The notes beneath the pieces were generated by a model, which had not been told where the DNA came from, did no database searches, and was given only the letters and a program-made list of their open reading frames with translations. From the NCBI GenBank assembly GCA_943329665.2, contig CALQEU020000003.1, forward strand, positions 1 to 64,000: DNA of 64,000 nucleotides. Reading direction: 5' to 3'. Position numbers and translations under genes: made by a program. Positions 31,565 to 40,552 of this stretch are shown piece by piece. The stretch comes from JAJTFW01 sp903922455. GTDB lineage: Bacteria; Bacteroidota; Bacteroidia; AKYH767-A; OLB10. The number at the start of each line of letters is the position of its first letter. Position 1 is the stretch's first letter.

Positions 31565-32565
31565 AAAAAATTTTAATAATATATACCGGTGGCACCATCG
31601 GAATGCAACATGATAAAAAAGGATCTTTAGTTCCTTTTGATTTCGGCAAAGTAAACGAACAAGTTCCCGAGTTAAATCATTTAGGTTGCAAATTAACGCA
31701 TCATGCTTTTGCAAAACTCATCGACAGCTCCAATGTAACACCTGCATTTTGGGTGGAGTTAGCGCAAACGATTGAAAAAAATTATTCGAAGTTTGATGGA
31801 TTTGTCATACTACATGGAACGGATACGATGTCTTACTCTGCATCTGCTTTAAGTTTTATGCTTGAGAATTTAGCCAAGCCTGTTATTTTCACAGGATCAC
31901 AACTACCGTTAGGGGCTATACGAACAGATGCAAAAAGAAATTTAATATCGGCAGTAGAAATTGCAGCAGGAAAAATATTAGTGCCCGAAGTATGTATTTA
32001 TTTTAGTCATCGACTTTTCAGGGGAAATCGTTCAGAAAAATTTAACTCTGCTATGTTCGAAGCTTTTCAGTCGCCCAATTGTCCACCCTTAGCCAATGTG
32101 GGTGTGAACGTAGATTACAATCACGACATCATCGCCAAGCCCAACAAGAAAAAATTAATTGTCCACACTCAACTTGAAACGAGCATTGGTCTGTTCCGAC
32201 TTTTCCCAGGTATTACCGATGTTTGGTTAAAAAATATTGTAAACATGCCTTCGCTAAAAGCGATTGTGATGGCTACTTATGGAAGTGGAAATGCCCCGAA
32301 TGATGCTGCATTTATTAAAACACTTTCGGATGCAATCAAAAAAGGATTAATAGTAATTAATGTTTCACAGTGTTCGGGTGGAAGTGTTACTCAAGGAAAA
32401 TATGCAACGAGCAAACACCTAGAAGAGATGGGTGTTTTAGATGGTGCCGATTTAAATGCAGAAGCAGCGTTGACAAAATTGATGGTGTTATTGGGACAAT
32501 ATCCGAATGATGCTAAGAAAGTGAAAAAGTTAATGGTGACGAGTCTTTGTGGGGAGATGAGTTAA
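31561..32565 (+). CDS. ansA: Type I L-asparaginase
   Basis: The enzyme hydrolyses asparagine to aspartate and ammonia in the cytoplasm. The 334 residues carry both catalytic signatures: YTGGTIGM (nucleophile Thr near residue 12) and HGTDTMSYSASAL (catalytic Thr-Asp near residue 91). There is no signal peptide, consistent with the cytoplasmic type I. It overlaps tatD by four bases. The dispersed palindrome follows 7 bases after the stop. Confidence 0.95.
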   Translation: MKKILIIYTGGTIGMQHDKKGSLVPFDFGKVNEQVPELNHLGCKLTHHAFAKLIDSSNVTPAFWVELAQTIEKNYSKFDGFVILHGTDTMSYSASALSFMLENLAKPVIFTGSQLPLGAIRTDAKRNLISAVEIAAGKILVPEVCIYFSHRLFRGNRSEKFNSAMFEAFQSPNCPPLANVGVNVDYNHDIIAKPNKKKLIVHTQLETSIGLFRLFPGITDVWLKNIVNMPSLKAIVMATYGSGNAPNDAAFIKTLSDAIKKGLIVINVSQCSGGSVTQGKYATSKHLEEMGVLDGADLNAEAALTKLMVLLGQYPNDAKKVKKLMVTSLCGEMS

Positions 32566-32571
32566 TTGGTG

Positions 32572-32589
32572 TCCCGATAGCTATCGGGA
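32572..32589. repeat. Dispersed palindrome TCCCGATAGCTATCGGGA, perfect copy
   Basis: An exact 18-base palindrome just after the asparaginase stop codon. It could serve as a terminator stem but has no T run. Confidence 0.85.
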
Positions 32590-32683
32590 TGGCAAATTGA
32601 TATCGTTGTGCAAACGCTGCGCCCGTTGCAAAAACGCTGCGACCGCGGCGTTTAAAATTTCCAATTATAAACATAGGAGCTAA

Positions 32684-32718
32684 TTAAAAAGGGCAGCAAG
32701 CTTTAAGCTAACTGCCCA
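32684..32718 (-). terminator. Terminator for the osmC-like gene
   Basis: On the minus strand GGGCAG...CTGCCC pair, with a further AGCTT/AAGCT stem inside, and are followed by TTTTTAATTAG. It begins about 40 bases beyond the osmC stop. Confidence 0.65.
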
Positions 32719-32754
32719 TTTAATCTTTTTTGTTAAGTTTTCGCTATTTAAAGG

Positions 32755-33174
32755 CTACGCTTCTAAAGTCGCGTTCATTGTCACTTCTGAATTCAAAGAC
32801 TTGGTGATGGTGCAATTATCTTGTGCGTTTTTAGCAGCAGCAGCAAAATTCTCTGCAGACATGCCCGGCACTTTTGCTTTTACATCTAAGTGAATTAGTG
32901 TGATCAATCCGCCATCATTCGTCACTTTTGCAGAGGTCTCGATAGACTCAGCCACTAATCCTTCTGCAACCACTAAAAATCCAAGTTTCATACTGAAGCA
33001 ACCTGCTAAAGCAGCTCCGATTAGTTCTTCAGGGCTGGAACCAACGCCCTCTTCAAAACGAGATCCAAATGAAAATTGTGTGTTATTTAATGCAGTACTT
33101 TGAGTACTCATGGTGCCTTTTCCTTCTTTTCCTGTACCGTGCCAGGTGGCTCCTGCTCTTCTGATAAATTTCAT
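32755..33174 (-). CDS. OsmC-family peroxiredoxin
   Basis: A 139-residue protein of the OsmC/Ohr superfamily that reduces organic or inorganic hydroperoxides with two cysteines. The OsmC-type segment SSPEELIGAALAGCFSMKLGF supplies the first cysteine (about residue 58) and DNCTITKSL the second (about 119). The opening RAGATWHGTGKEGKGTMST is also typical of OsmC rather than Ohr. It is a single gene with its own terminator. Confidence 0.93.
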   Translation of the reverse strand: MKFIRRAGATWHGTGKEGKGTMSTQSTALNNTQFSFGSRFEEGVGSSPEELIGAALAGCFSMKLGFLVVAEGLVAESIETSAKVTNDGGLITLIHLDVKAKVPGMSAENFAAAAKNAQDNCTITKSLNSEVTMNATLEA

Positions 33175-33416
33175 AGTTTTTTTTGATAAGTATTAATATC
33201 CCGCAAAGATAAAGCAATTGATGAATCCTGCATTTCAAAAGGACAAGTTTGGCGGGTAGGCGCTTCCAGCTATGCTGAGTGACAGGCAGGTGGATTCATA
33301 TTACTATTAATTACTTATGTCAAAAAGATCTAACTTAATATCTAAAAATTCACGGAATTTCTATGAAATACACTACCTTCGCACTCCAATTCACGTTTTT
33401 TGGATAAAATTAACCC

Positions 33417-33590
<174 letters not shown>

Positions 33591-33757
33591 GCTTTCAATG
33601 CCTTGTACAAAAATCAAAAATAGGACAGCTATTTTTAGGTTTTGACGATCGAGGAAGTATAGCAGAAACAACGTAGCGCCATACAATTTTCCAAATCTAA
33701 GTCTCCGACTCTCCTATTTTCCAATTCTCCAAATCAGATTTTTGAATATCTTTCACC

Positions 33758-36700
33758 ATGCTTAAACGTTACCTCCTGCTCCTACTGTTTTTCAATTCTT
33801 TACTGAATCTCAATGCACAACAAATTACTGTTTCTGGAAGGGTCGTCGCTGTTGATGATGGCACTGCGCTTCCTGGTGTTAGTATTGTGGTAAATGGTTC
33901 AACTTTGGGTACCATTACAGATCTGGATGGAAAATATTCTATATCGGTTTCATCAGGTAAAGATTCGTTGCAGTTCTCCTATCTCGGAATGATAACACAG
34001 TTAATCACTATTAATAATCAAGTGGTGATTAATGTGAAAATGGTGGCGGATCAAAAAAACATGAATGAAGTAGTGGTAACTGCCTTGGGCATTAAACGCG
34101 AAAAAAAAGCGCTTGGCTATTCCGTACAGGAGATAAAAGGAATGGAGATGCAAACAGCACGTGATGCGAGTTTTATTAATCAACTATCTGGAAAAGTAGC
34201 AGGATTAAATATTTCTTCTACAACAGGTGGACCTGGATCTTCGAGTCGGATTGTTTTGCGTGGTGTGACATCACTTAGTGGAAGTAATCAAGCCTTAATT
34301 GTGATAGATGGTGTACCCATGGAAAATAATACATCCAATAATACGACGCAGTGGGGCGGACGTGATTATGGAAATGGATTGAGTGATATTAATCCAGATG
34401 ATATTGAATCGGTGAGTGTATTGAAAGGAGCCAACGCTGCTGCACTGTATGGTTCACTCGCAGCGAATGGTGTAATTGTGATCACCACTAAAAAAGGAAC
34501 TGTATCAAAAGGAATTGGTGTCACCTTTAATAGTTCAACCACCGTGGAGCTTCCTTACATCCACACAAAATTTCAAAATGTTTATGGTGCAGGACGCAAT
34601 GGGAAATTTGAAGGTCCGTGGACAACAGTGAATGGAATTCCTACTTACAATACTTCAAGTGCAAATGCATTTGGAAGCTGGGGTCCGAAGATGCAAGGTC
34701 AAACCATTCGCGATTGGGATGGACAGGTTCGTGCATTCAATCCAGAACGGGATAATTATAAATCTTATTTCCAAACCGGAGTGACAGGAGTAAATAATAT
34801 TTCGTTGCAAGGTGGAAGTGATAAAGTAACGTACCGCCTATCCGCTGGAAATTTTATGACGAAAGATATTGTTCCGAACACGACATTAAATCGTACCAAT
34901 GTAACGGCAAGAACAGTTGCAGCCATCTCCGAAAAATTAAGCATTGATGTATCTGTGACCTACAGCCATCAAGTAGCAGAAAATCGATTGGGACTTGCCA
35001 ATAGTTTTAGTGCGCCAAGAAATTATGTGATGATGCCTCGCAACATCAGCGCAGCTTCTCTTGAAAATTATATGATGGATGCCAGCGGAAAAGAAAAAAC
35101 ATGGTTCACTAATTGGAACTGGATGACCAATCCCTATTGGCAAAGAAAATACGAATTAAATTCGGATAGCCGTGACCGTTTGATTGGAATTGTATCGGCC
35201 AGCTATCAAATTCTTCCTCGACTTAGAGGGATGATTCGTTCGAATGCTGATTTTAATTTCCGCAGAAACGATGAGCGCGAAGCTTATAATGGAATTTCGA
35301 ATTCAATGGGATCTTTTTCCAATGGATGGTCGACATACAAACAGTATCAAAGCGATTTTCTTTTTACATATGAAAATCAAATTAACAATGATTTAGCATA
35401 CGTATTCAACTTAGGCGGAAGTACCTTGCAAAAACGCGATGAGACTACTTCTGAACGCACCGATGGAGGTTTAGCCATTCCTTATTTCTATAGTATAGAG
35501 AACAGTGTAAATCGTCCGACGGTGAGCCATCGCTTAACCGAAAGCAGAACCAACGGATTGTATTCCTTCGTGCAGTTTTCATACAAGACTTGGCTTTTCT
35601 TAGATGTGACTGCGCGCAATGATTGGAGCAGCACTTTACCGAAATCCAATCGCTCCTATTTTTATCCTTCGGCGAGTGCTGGATTTGTTTTTACCGAAGC
35701 GTTGGATTGGAAACAAAACATATTATCATTCGGAAAACTTCGCGCATCGTTGGCGCAAGTGGGACGAGATACCGATCCTTATCGCACCAACTATTCTTAT
35801 CCTGCCGCTGGATCTTTCAATGGGGCACCCATGTATCAATTGGATCCTTCCATTCCTTTGCTCAATTTAAAACCTGAGATTACATCCAATGTAGAATTCG
35901 GAACCGAACTTATTTTCTTCAATAATAGAATTGGTATTGATGTTACCTATTATCGTTCCATCACCAAAAATCAAATTTTACCAGCAAGTGTTTCTGCTTC
36001 CGGTGGATTTGTAAATGCCATTATCAACAGCGGTGAAATCATGAACAAAGGAATTGAAATACAATTAAAAACCAAACCCATCGAAACCAAAAATTTTCGT
36101 TGGAACCTCGACTTCAACTTTGCACATAATAAAAACGAAGTTGTAGCATTAACAAATGGCTTGGAAACCTATCAACTTTTTTATCAATGGAATCTTACCA
36201 TTGAAGCGCGTCCCGGACATGCGTATGGCGATATTGTAGGTTACGGAATTAAGCGAGACGCCAATGGAAACAAACTTGTTGATGAAAACGGATTATACAT
36301 TCGCGATTCAAAACCGAAAGTGTTAGGAAATTACAATCCGAAATTTACGGGCGGCGTACAAAATGGATTTAACTATAAAAATTTCTCAATGGCCTTCTTA
36401 GTGGATTATCGTGTGGGCGGAGATATGTTTAGTGGAACCAATATGTACGCGAGTGGCTATTCCGGAAATTTAGAAAGCACCTTAGAAGGTCGTGATGCTT
36501 GGTATGCTTCCGAAGCCGACCGAATTGCAGCGGGAGTATCGCCTGAGAATTGGGTTGCTACTGGTGGTTATCTTGCAGATGGTGTTACAGAAAGTGGAGC
36601 TGTGAATTCAATTTATGTAAATCCTGAACTATACTGGGGCCAATTTTCTGAATGGACCAATGAGATACACGAAGAATTTATTTACGACGCCAGCTTCGTA

Positions 36701-36931
36701 AAATTGCGTGAAGTAACAATAGGATATCAATTCCCATCTCGCATTAGTGATCGCATGCATCTCCAAGGTCTTAGTGTTGCATTAACGGCGCGTAACCTTT
36801 GGCTCATTTACAGCGGCACTCCCAACATTGATCCAGAATCATCTTATTCAAATGGTAACGGCCAGGGATATGAGATTTATTCATGGCCGACACGCAGAAG
36901 CATTGGTGTTAACATTAAAATTACTCTTTGA
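33758..36931 (+). CDS. SusC/RagA-family TonB-linked outer-membrane protein
   Basis: A 1057-residue outer-membrane transporter that imports glycans or other large nutrients with its SusD partner. The signal peptide (ending LNAQ, about residue 21) is followed by a carboxypeptidase-regulatory-like beta domain (about 23-105, VSGRVVAVDDGTALPGVSIVV). The plug comes next (about 115-240, with EVVVTALGIKREKKALGYS and the VIDGVPM and GSLAANGVIVITTKKG motifs), then a 22-stranded barrel. It is followed at once by its susD gene. There is no adjacent glycoside hydrolase, sigma or anti-sigma gene, so the substrate cannot be read from context; it may well be peptide or another non-glycan. Confidence 0.95.
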   Translation: MLKRYLLLLLFFNSLLNLNAQQITVSGRVVAVDDGTALPGVSIVVNGSTLGTITDLDGKYSISVSSGKDSLQFSYLGMITQLITINNQVVINVKMVADQKNMNEVVVTALGIKREKKALGYSVQEIKGMEMQTARDASFINQLSGKVAGLNISSTTGGPGSSSRIVLRGVTSLSGSNQALIVIDGVPMENNTSNNTTQWGGRDYGNGLSDINPDDIESVSVLKGANAAALYGSLAANGVIVITTKKGTVSKGIGVTFNSSTTVELPYIHTKFQNVYGAGRNGKFEGPWTTVNGIPTYNTSSANAFGSWGPKMQGQTIRDWDGQVRAFNPERDNYKSYFQTGVTGVNNISLQGGSDKVTYRLSAGNFMTKDIVPNTTLNRTNVTARTVAAISEKLSIDVSVTYSHQVAENRLGLANSFSAPRNYVMMPRNISAASLENYMMDASGKEKTWFTNWNWMTNPYWQRKYELNSDSRDRLIGIVSASYQILPRLRGMIRSNADFNFRRNDEREAYNGISNSMGSFSNGWSTYKQYQSDFLFTYENQINNDLAYVFNLGGSTLQKRDETTSERTDGGLAIPYFYSIENSVNRPTVSHRLTESRTNGLYSFVQFSYKTWLFLDVTARNDWSSTLPKSNRSYFYPSASAGFVFTEALDWKQNILSFGKLRASLAQVGRDTDPYRTNYSYPAAGSFNGAPMYQLDPSIPLLNLKPEITSNVEFGTELIFFNNRIGIDVTYYRSITKNQILPASVSASGGFVNAIINSGEIMNKGIEIQLKTKPIETKNFRWNLDFNFAHNKNEVVALTNGLETYQLFYQWNLTIEARPGHAYGDIVGYGIKRDANGNKLVDENGLYIRDSKPKVLGNYNPKFTGGVQNGFNYKNFSMAFLVDYRVGGDMFSGTNMYASGYSGNLESTLEGRDAWYASEADRIAAGVSPENWVATGGYLADGVTESGAVNSIYVNPELYWGQFSEWTNEIHEEFIYDASFVKLREVTIGYQFPSRISDRMHLQGLSVALTARNLWLIYSGTPNIDPESSYSNGNGQGYEIYSWPTRRSIGVNIKITL

Positions 36932-36941
36932 TTCCATCCAC

Positions 36942-38426
36942 ATGAAAAATAAAAACATATTCACTCTCTTCTTCGCTGGTATCTTTTTCTTGCTTTCTAC
37001 GTCAGCATGCAAGAAAAGCATGGATGAATTAAATGTAAATCCGAACTCGCCAACTACTACTAATCCCGATTATCTATTTACTTATTCAGTGGTAAAAGGG
37101 ATGAACAGTTACATTACCAATGCCAATGTACACTATTGGTTAATGATGAATTGGAATATGTACTTTGCTAATTTAGGTGGAGTGGATGCGGGAAAGGAAT
37201 ATGATAGCAATGATGGCAAAGATGCATTTTGGACAGAGCATTATGCTCAAGCATTAATGAATGCACGCGAAGTACAGCGTCTCACTGCAGGCAATAATTA
37301 TCTCATCAACAAAAATAGTATTGCTCGCATTTGGCAGGTTTATTTGTTTTCACAACTTACAGATTTGTTTGGCGACATTCCCTATTCACAAGCACTACAA
37401 GGTGCCACGGGATTGAACTTCACTCCCGCTTATGATCGTCAACAAAATATTTATCCAGCGCTCATCAACGAATTAAAACAAGCTACGGCAGCGATGGATC
37501 CTTCGCAAGCATTATTCCCAACGAATGCAGATCCGATTTATCAGGGCAATATTACCAAGTGGGCCAACTTCGCCAATTCACTTCGCTTGCGTTTAGCGAT
37601 GCGCCTGAGTGTGGTGAATCCAACCAAAGCACAACAAGAAATTGCAGATTTACAACCTGCCGCGTTCATTTCTACAAACAGTGAAAACGCCATCTTTCGT
37701 TATAACGGAGAGATTCGGAATCCTTTGTACGATTTAATACAAAGTGGACAAAGTGGTGGAAGAACGTATCCGAGCAAATTTTTAATTGACAAATTAAAAT
37801 CAACGAACGATCCTCGCATCGGAGTATTTGCGCAAGTCACTATTGAATCCATAATTATTGGGATTCCCGATTATGAAGGAGTACCTAATTTAGTTCCATC
37901 CAACTCTTCGATCTGGGGGAACTACAATACCGATGCATCCGATGTATCCAAGATCGGTACCTGGTTTTTAAAACAAGATGCGCCCGGTGTGTTGATGAGT
38001 GCTGCTGAAGTAAACTTCCTGAAAGCTGAAGCCGCATTAAACGGATGGTGGAGCGGTAATGCGCAACAGTTATACGAAGATGGGGTGACGGCCAATATAC
38101 AATCTTATACGGGATCGGGAATTTCTGCAGGACAAACAACGAACTACATTGCTTCACTTCCAGCTGTCAATCAAGAAAACATCCTAACACAAAAATGGAT
38201 TTCCTTTACTTTTCAAAACGGTTACGAAGCCTATGCAGAATATCGTCGGACTGGATTTCCCGTTTATACTGATTACTCAGGAAATCCAATCAACACCAAT
38301 GTATTTCCTAACCGTCTCACCTATCCTCCAACAGAAGGCAATTTAAATTCGGCGAACTACAACGCCGCGTTAACGAATCAAGGAGCGGATGTGGCCGCGA
38401 CAAAGGTTTGGTGGGATGGGAATTGA
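36942..38426 (+). CDS. SusD/RagB-family nutrient-binding lipoprotein
   Basis: The surface lid of the SusCD pump. The 494 residues start with a lipoprotein signal (lipobox TSAC, Cys near residue 22) and continue into the SusD-like helical TPR fold with FDELNVNPN-like MDELNVNPNSPTT, typical of the SusD_2-like subgroup. The ATG at 36942 lies 10 bases after the susC stop; an in-frame ATG at 36828 inside susC is not used. Binding residues are not identifiable from sequence alone. Confidence 0.93.
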   Translation: MKNKNIFTLFFAGIFFLLSTSACKKSMDELNVNPNSPTTTNPDYLFTYSVVKGMNSYITNANVHYWLMMNWNMYFANLGGVDAGKEYDSNDGKDAFWTEHYAQALMNAREVQRLTAGNNYLINKNSIARIWQVYLFSQLTDLFGDIPYSQALQGATGLNFTPAYDRQQNIYPALINELKQATAAMDPSQALFPTNADPIYQGNITKWANFANSLRLRLAMRLSVVNPTKAQQEIADLQPAAFISTNSENAIFRYNGEIRNPLYDLIQSGQSGGRTYPSKFLIDKLKSTNDPRIGVFAQVTIESIIIGIPDYEGVPNLVPSNSSIWGNYNTDASDVSKIGTWFLKQDAPGVLMSAAEVNFLKAEAALNGWWSGNAQQLYEDGVTANIQSYTGSGISAGQTTNYIASLPAVNQENILTQKWISFTFQNGYEAYAEYRRTGFPVYTDYSGNPINTNVFPNRLTYPPTEGNLNSANYNAALTNQGADVAATKVWWDGN

Positions 38427-38467
38427 GCTGTTAGATATTGGATTTTAGATATTGGATATTAGATAAT

Positions 38468-38803
38468 ATGAAAAACTGGAAAACGATTACGAGTGAAGAT
38501 GATATTCGAAAAATAATTGACGCTTCTGTACTTAAAACACAAATTATTTTCAAAGATAGTATTAGTTGCGGCATTAGTGCATATGCAAAAGAAAGGTTAG
38601 CTGATGGCTCGAGTTTGCTTGCCCAAAAATCCGAATTCAATTATTTGGATTTATTACAATATCGTGCTATATCTAATTTTATATCCGATGAATTCGGCAT
38701 TACCCATCAATCCCCACAAATTATTGTCATCAAAGATAAAAAAGTAGTTTATCGCGATTCACATCATTCGATTCAGCCTGAGAAAATTTTTAAATTCTTA
38801 TGA
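38468..38803 (+). CDS. ytxJ: YtxJ, bacillithiol-system redox protein
   Basis: A 111-residue thioredoxin-fold protein of the YtxJ family, a monothiol bacilliredoxin-like protein thought to act in de-bacillithiolation. It reads IIFKDSISCGIS, where the family has 'IFKHS..C.IS', with the single cysteine near residue 35, followed by YLDLLQYRAISNFISDEFGI and SPQIIVIKDKKVVY. ATG 38468 is chosen because the upstream in-frame start lies in a run of TTAGATATTGGAT repeats. No other bacillithiol gene is nearby. Confidence 0.85.
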   Translation: MKNWKTITSEDDIRKIIDASVLKTQIIFKDSISCGISAYAKERLADGSSLLAQKSEFNYLDLLQYRAISNFISDEFGITHQSPQIIVIKDKKVVYRDSHHSIQPEKIFKFL

Positions 38804-39034
38804 ATTGATAACAATTGATATTTTAATTTTTTTCAACAAACTCATTTATTAAAGAGATTAACTAATGCTAATTAAACAGAAATTAATGCATTGATGAAAT
38901 CATCATAAAACTTACAAATCTATCTTGGTAAATTGGGGGATTTTTTATTACTTTCGAAGTGCTTCTTCGTCGTCAAGATCAGGAGAATTTTAATAAACAA
39001 TTCATCCGCAAAAACCATCAGTTCAATAATATAC

Positions 39035-40522
39035 ATGAAAATTAAACTCACCCTTCTCTTCATCGCTTCTGTCTTATTTTTAACACAGATTCAAGCTCAA
39101 ACGCCTGCCGGAAACAGCTTTGAAATTGATTATCCGAGTTGGAATGCCGGAACACAACCACCTGTTTACTTTGATTGTGGAATCAATAATCTCCTAAATA
39201 CGGGCAATGAACTGACGATGGAAGTATGGGTACGCTTATATAATTCCACTTGGAATCAGAAAATATTGGGAAAAGTAACTCCCTCTTTCGATAATGGTTA
39301 TTTGATGGGTGTGCAACTCGGACAAAATTATTCGGAGATTTGGAATCCTGGATTAAATACGATTCAAGCTGGCAGTACTCCTGTTGATTCGGCATGGGTT
39401 CATTATGCAACTACATTTGGATCAGGCGGACAAATGCTTTGTTATGTAAACGGAGAACAAGTTGGCGGACTTCCACTTACTAGTAATGCAATTGCTACAA
39501 GTAGTAATCCATTTATAATAGGAGTTGCTCCGTGGGATCTGAGCAATTTCCAAACGTTTGGACAAATTGATGAAGTCCGATTATGGAGCTTAGTTCGTAC
39601 ACAAACAGAAATTAAATCAACTATGCATAAACAGCTCTTGGGCAATGAGCAAAACTTAGTAGCTTATTACGATTTTAATCAAACTACTGGCGGACTTCTT
39701 CCTGATGAAACTGGCAATGGAAATAACGGAACGATTAGTCCAGCGGCAGCGTATTGGTCGTGGTCGTCTTCCTATGCAGCAGTAGGAAATGATATGATGT
39801 ATGATATGGTCGATGTTAACGGAGTATGGTTTGGAAAAGATGCAACATTGTACAATTACGTTACTGCTACCCACGGATTAAATATTATCGCTAATATCCA
39901 ACCCAAAACTTTTGATTATGCTGTTTACGGGCATAATGATTCAGTAGGTGTATCTACTTCTTGGTTACCCGCAACAGTACCTATTGATTTTAAACGTACG
40001 AGCAGAGAATGGTATTTCAACAAAGGAGGAAACATCGCTGCTGATTTATTTTTTAATCTATCTACTGCAGCAGGAGGAAGTGATTCACTTGATAAAAATT
40101 TACCTCTACAAAATTATACTTTGTTAGTTCGCGATTCTTCTACGCAAGCCTTCGCGCCTATAGCGGCGGCATCTTCACTTCTTGCAAATGGAACGATTGT
40201 AAAATTTACGGGAGTCAATTTAAAAAATAAATATTATTGCATCGGTGTAGGAAGTACCGCCATTGCATCCATCTCACCTGAACCAGCTTGGAGCAAATCA
40301 ATTTCTATACGACCGAATCCAGCTCAACAAAATTTCACTCTTACAAATATTTCCGATGCCGACATTCAGTTATTTGATTTGTCCGGGAAACTTTTTGCGC
40401 AATGGAAGGGAACGAATGAACAACAAATTTTCGAACTTCCTTCCATCGAAAACGGAAGCTATTTTGTTCGCATTACCAAAGGAACTGAATCCACTACTAA
40501 AAAATTAATGATTCAAAAATAA
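39035..40522 (+). CDS. Secreted LamG-domain protein with T9SS sorting domain
   Basis: A 495-residue exported protein. The signal peptide ends at IQAQ (about residue 22). A LamG/concanavalin-like domain (about 35-225) contains LTMEVWVRLYN and FGQIDEVRLWSLVRT, the standard family motifs. A middle region of about 150 residues is unassigned. A T9SS type A sorting domain (about 410-495, from ISIRPNPAQQNFT to KKLMIQK) ends the protein. ATG 39035 gives the signal peptide; an upstream start does not. It is probably a surface-attached or released carbohydrate- or protein-binding factor. The next gene follows in the same orientation and shares LamG domains. Confidence 0.88.
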   Translation: MKIKLTLLFIASVLFLTQIQAQTPAGNSFEIDYPSWNAGTQPPVYFDCGINNLLNTGNELTMEVWVRLYNSTWNQKILGKVTPSFDNGYLMGVQLGQNYSEIWNPGLNTIQAGSTPVDSAWVHYATTFGSGGQMLCYVNGEQVGGLPLTSNAIATSSNPFIIGVAPWDLSNFQTFGQIDEVRLWSLVRTQTEIKSTMHKQLLGNEQNLVAYYDFNQTTGGLLPDETGNGNNGTISPAAAYWSWSSSYAAVGNDMMYDMVDVNGVWFGKDATLYNYVTATHGLNIIANIQPKTFDYAVYGHNDSVGVSTSWLPATVPIDFKRTSREWYFNKGGNIAADLFFNLSTAAGGSDSLDKNLPLQNYTLLVRDSSTQAFAPIAAASSLLANGTIVKFTGVNLKNKYYCIGVGSTAIASISPEPAWSKSISIRPNPAQQNFTLTNISDADIQLFDLSGKLFAQWKGTNEQQIFELPSIENGSYFVRITKGTESTTKKLMIQK

Positions 40523-40552
40523 TTTCAACTTACAACATCATCTTCACAGACC

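Noticed and set aside
36828..36941. Upstream ATG of the susD gene inside susC
   Set aside because: It would place 38 residues before the lipoprotein signal, which must be N-terminal.
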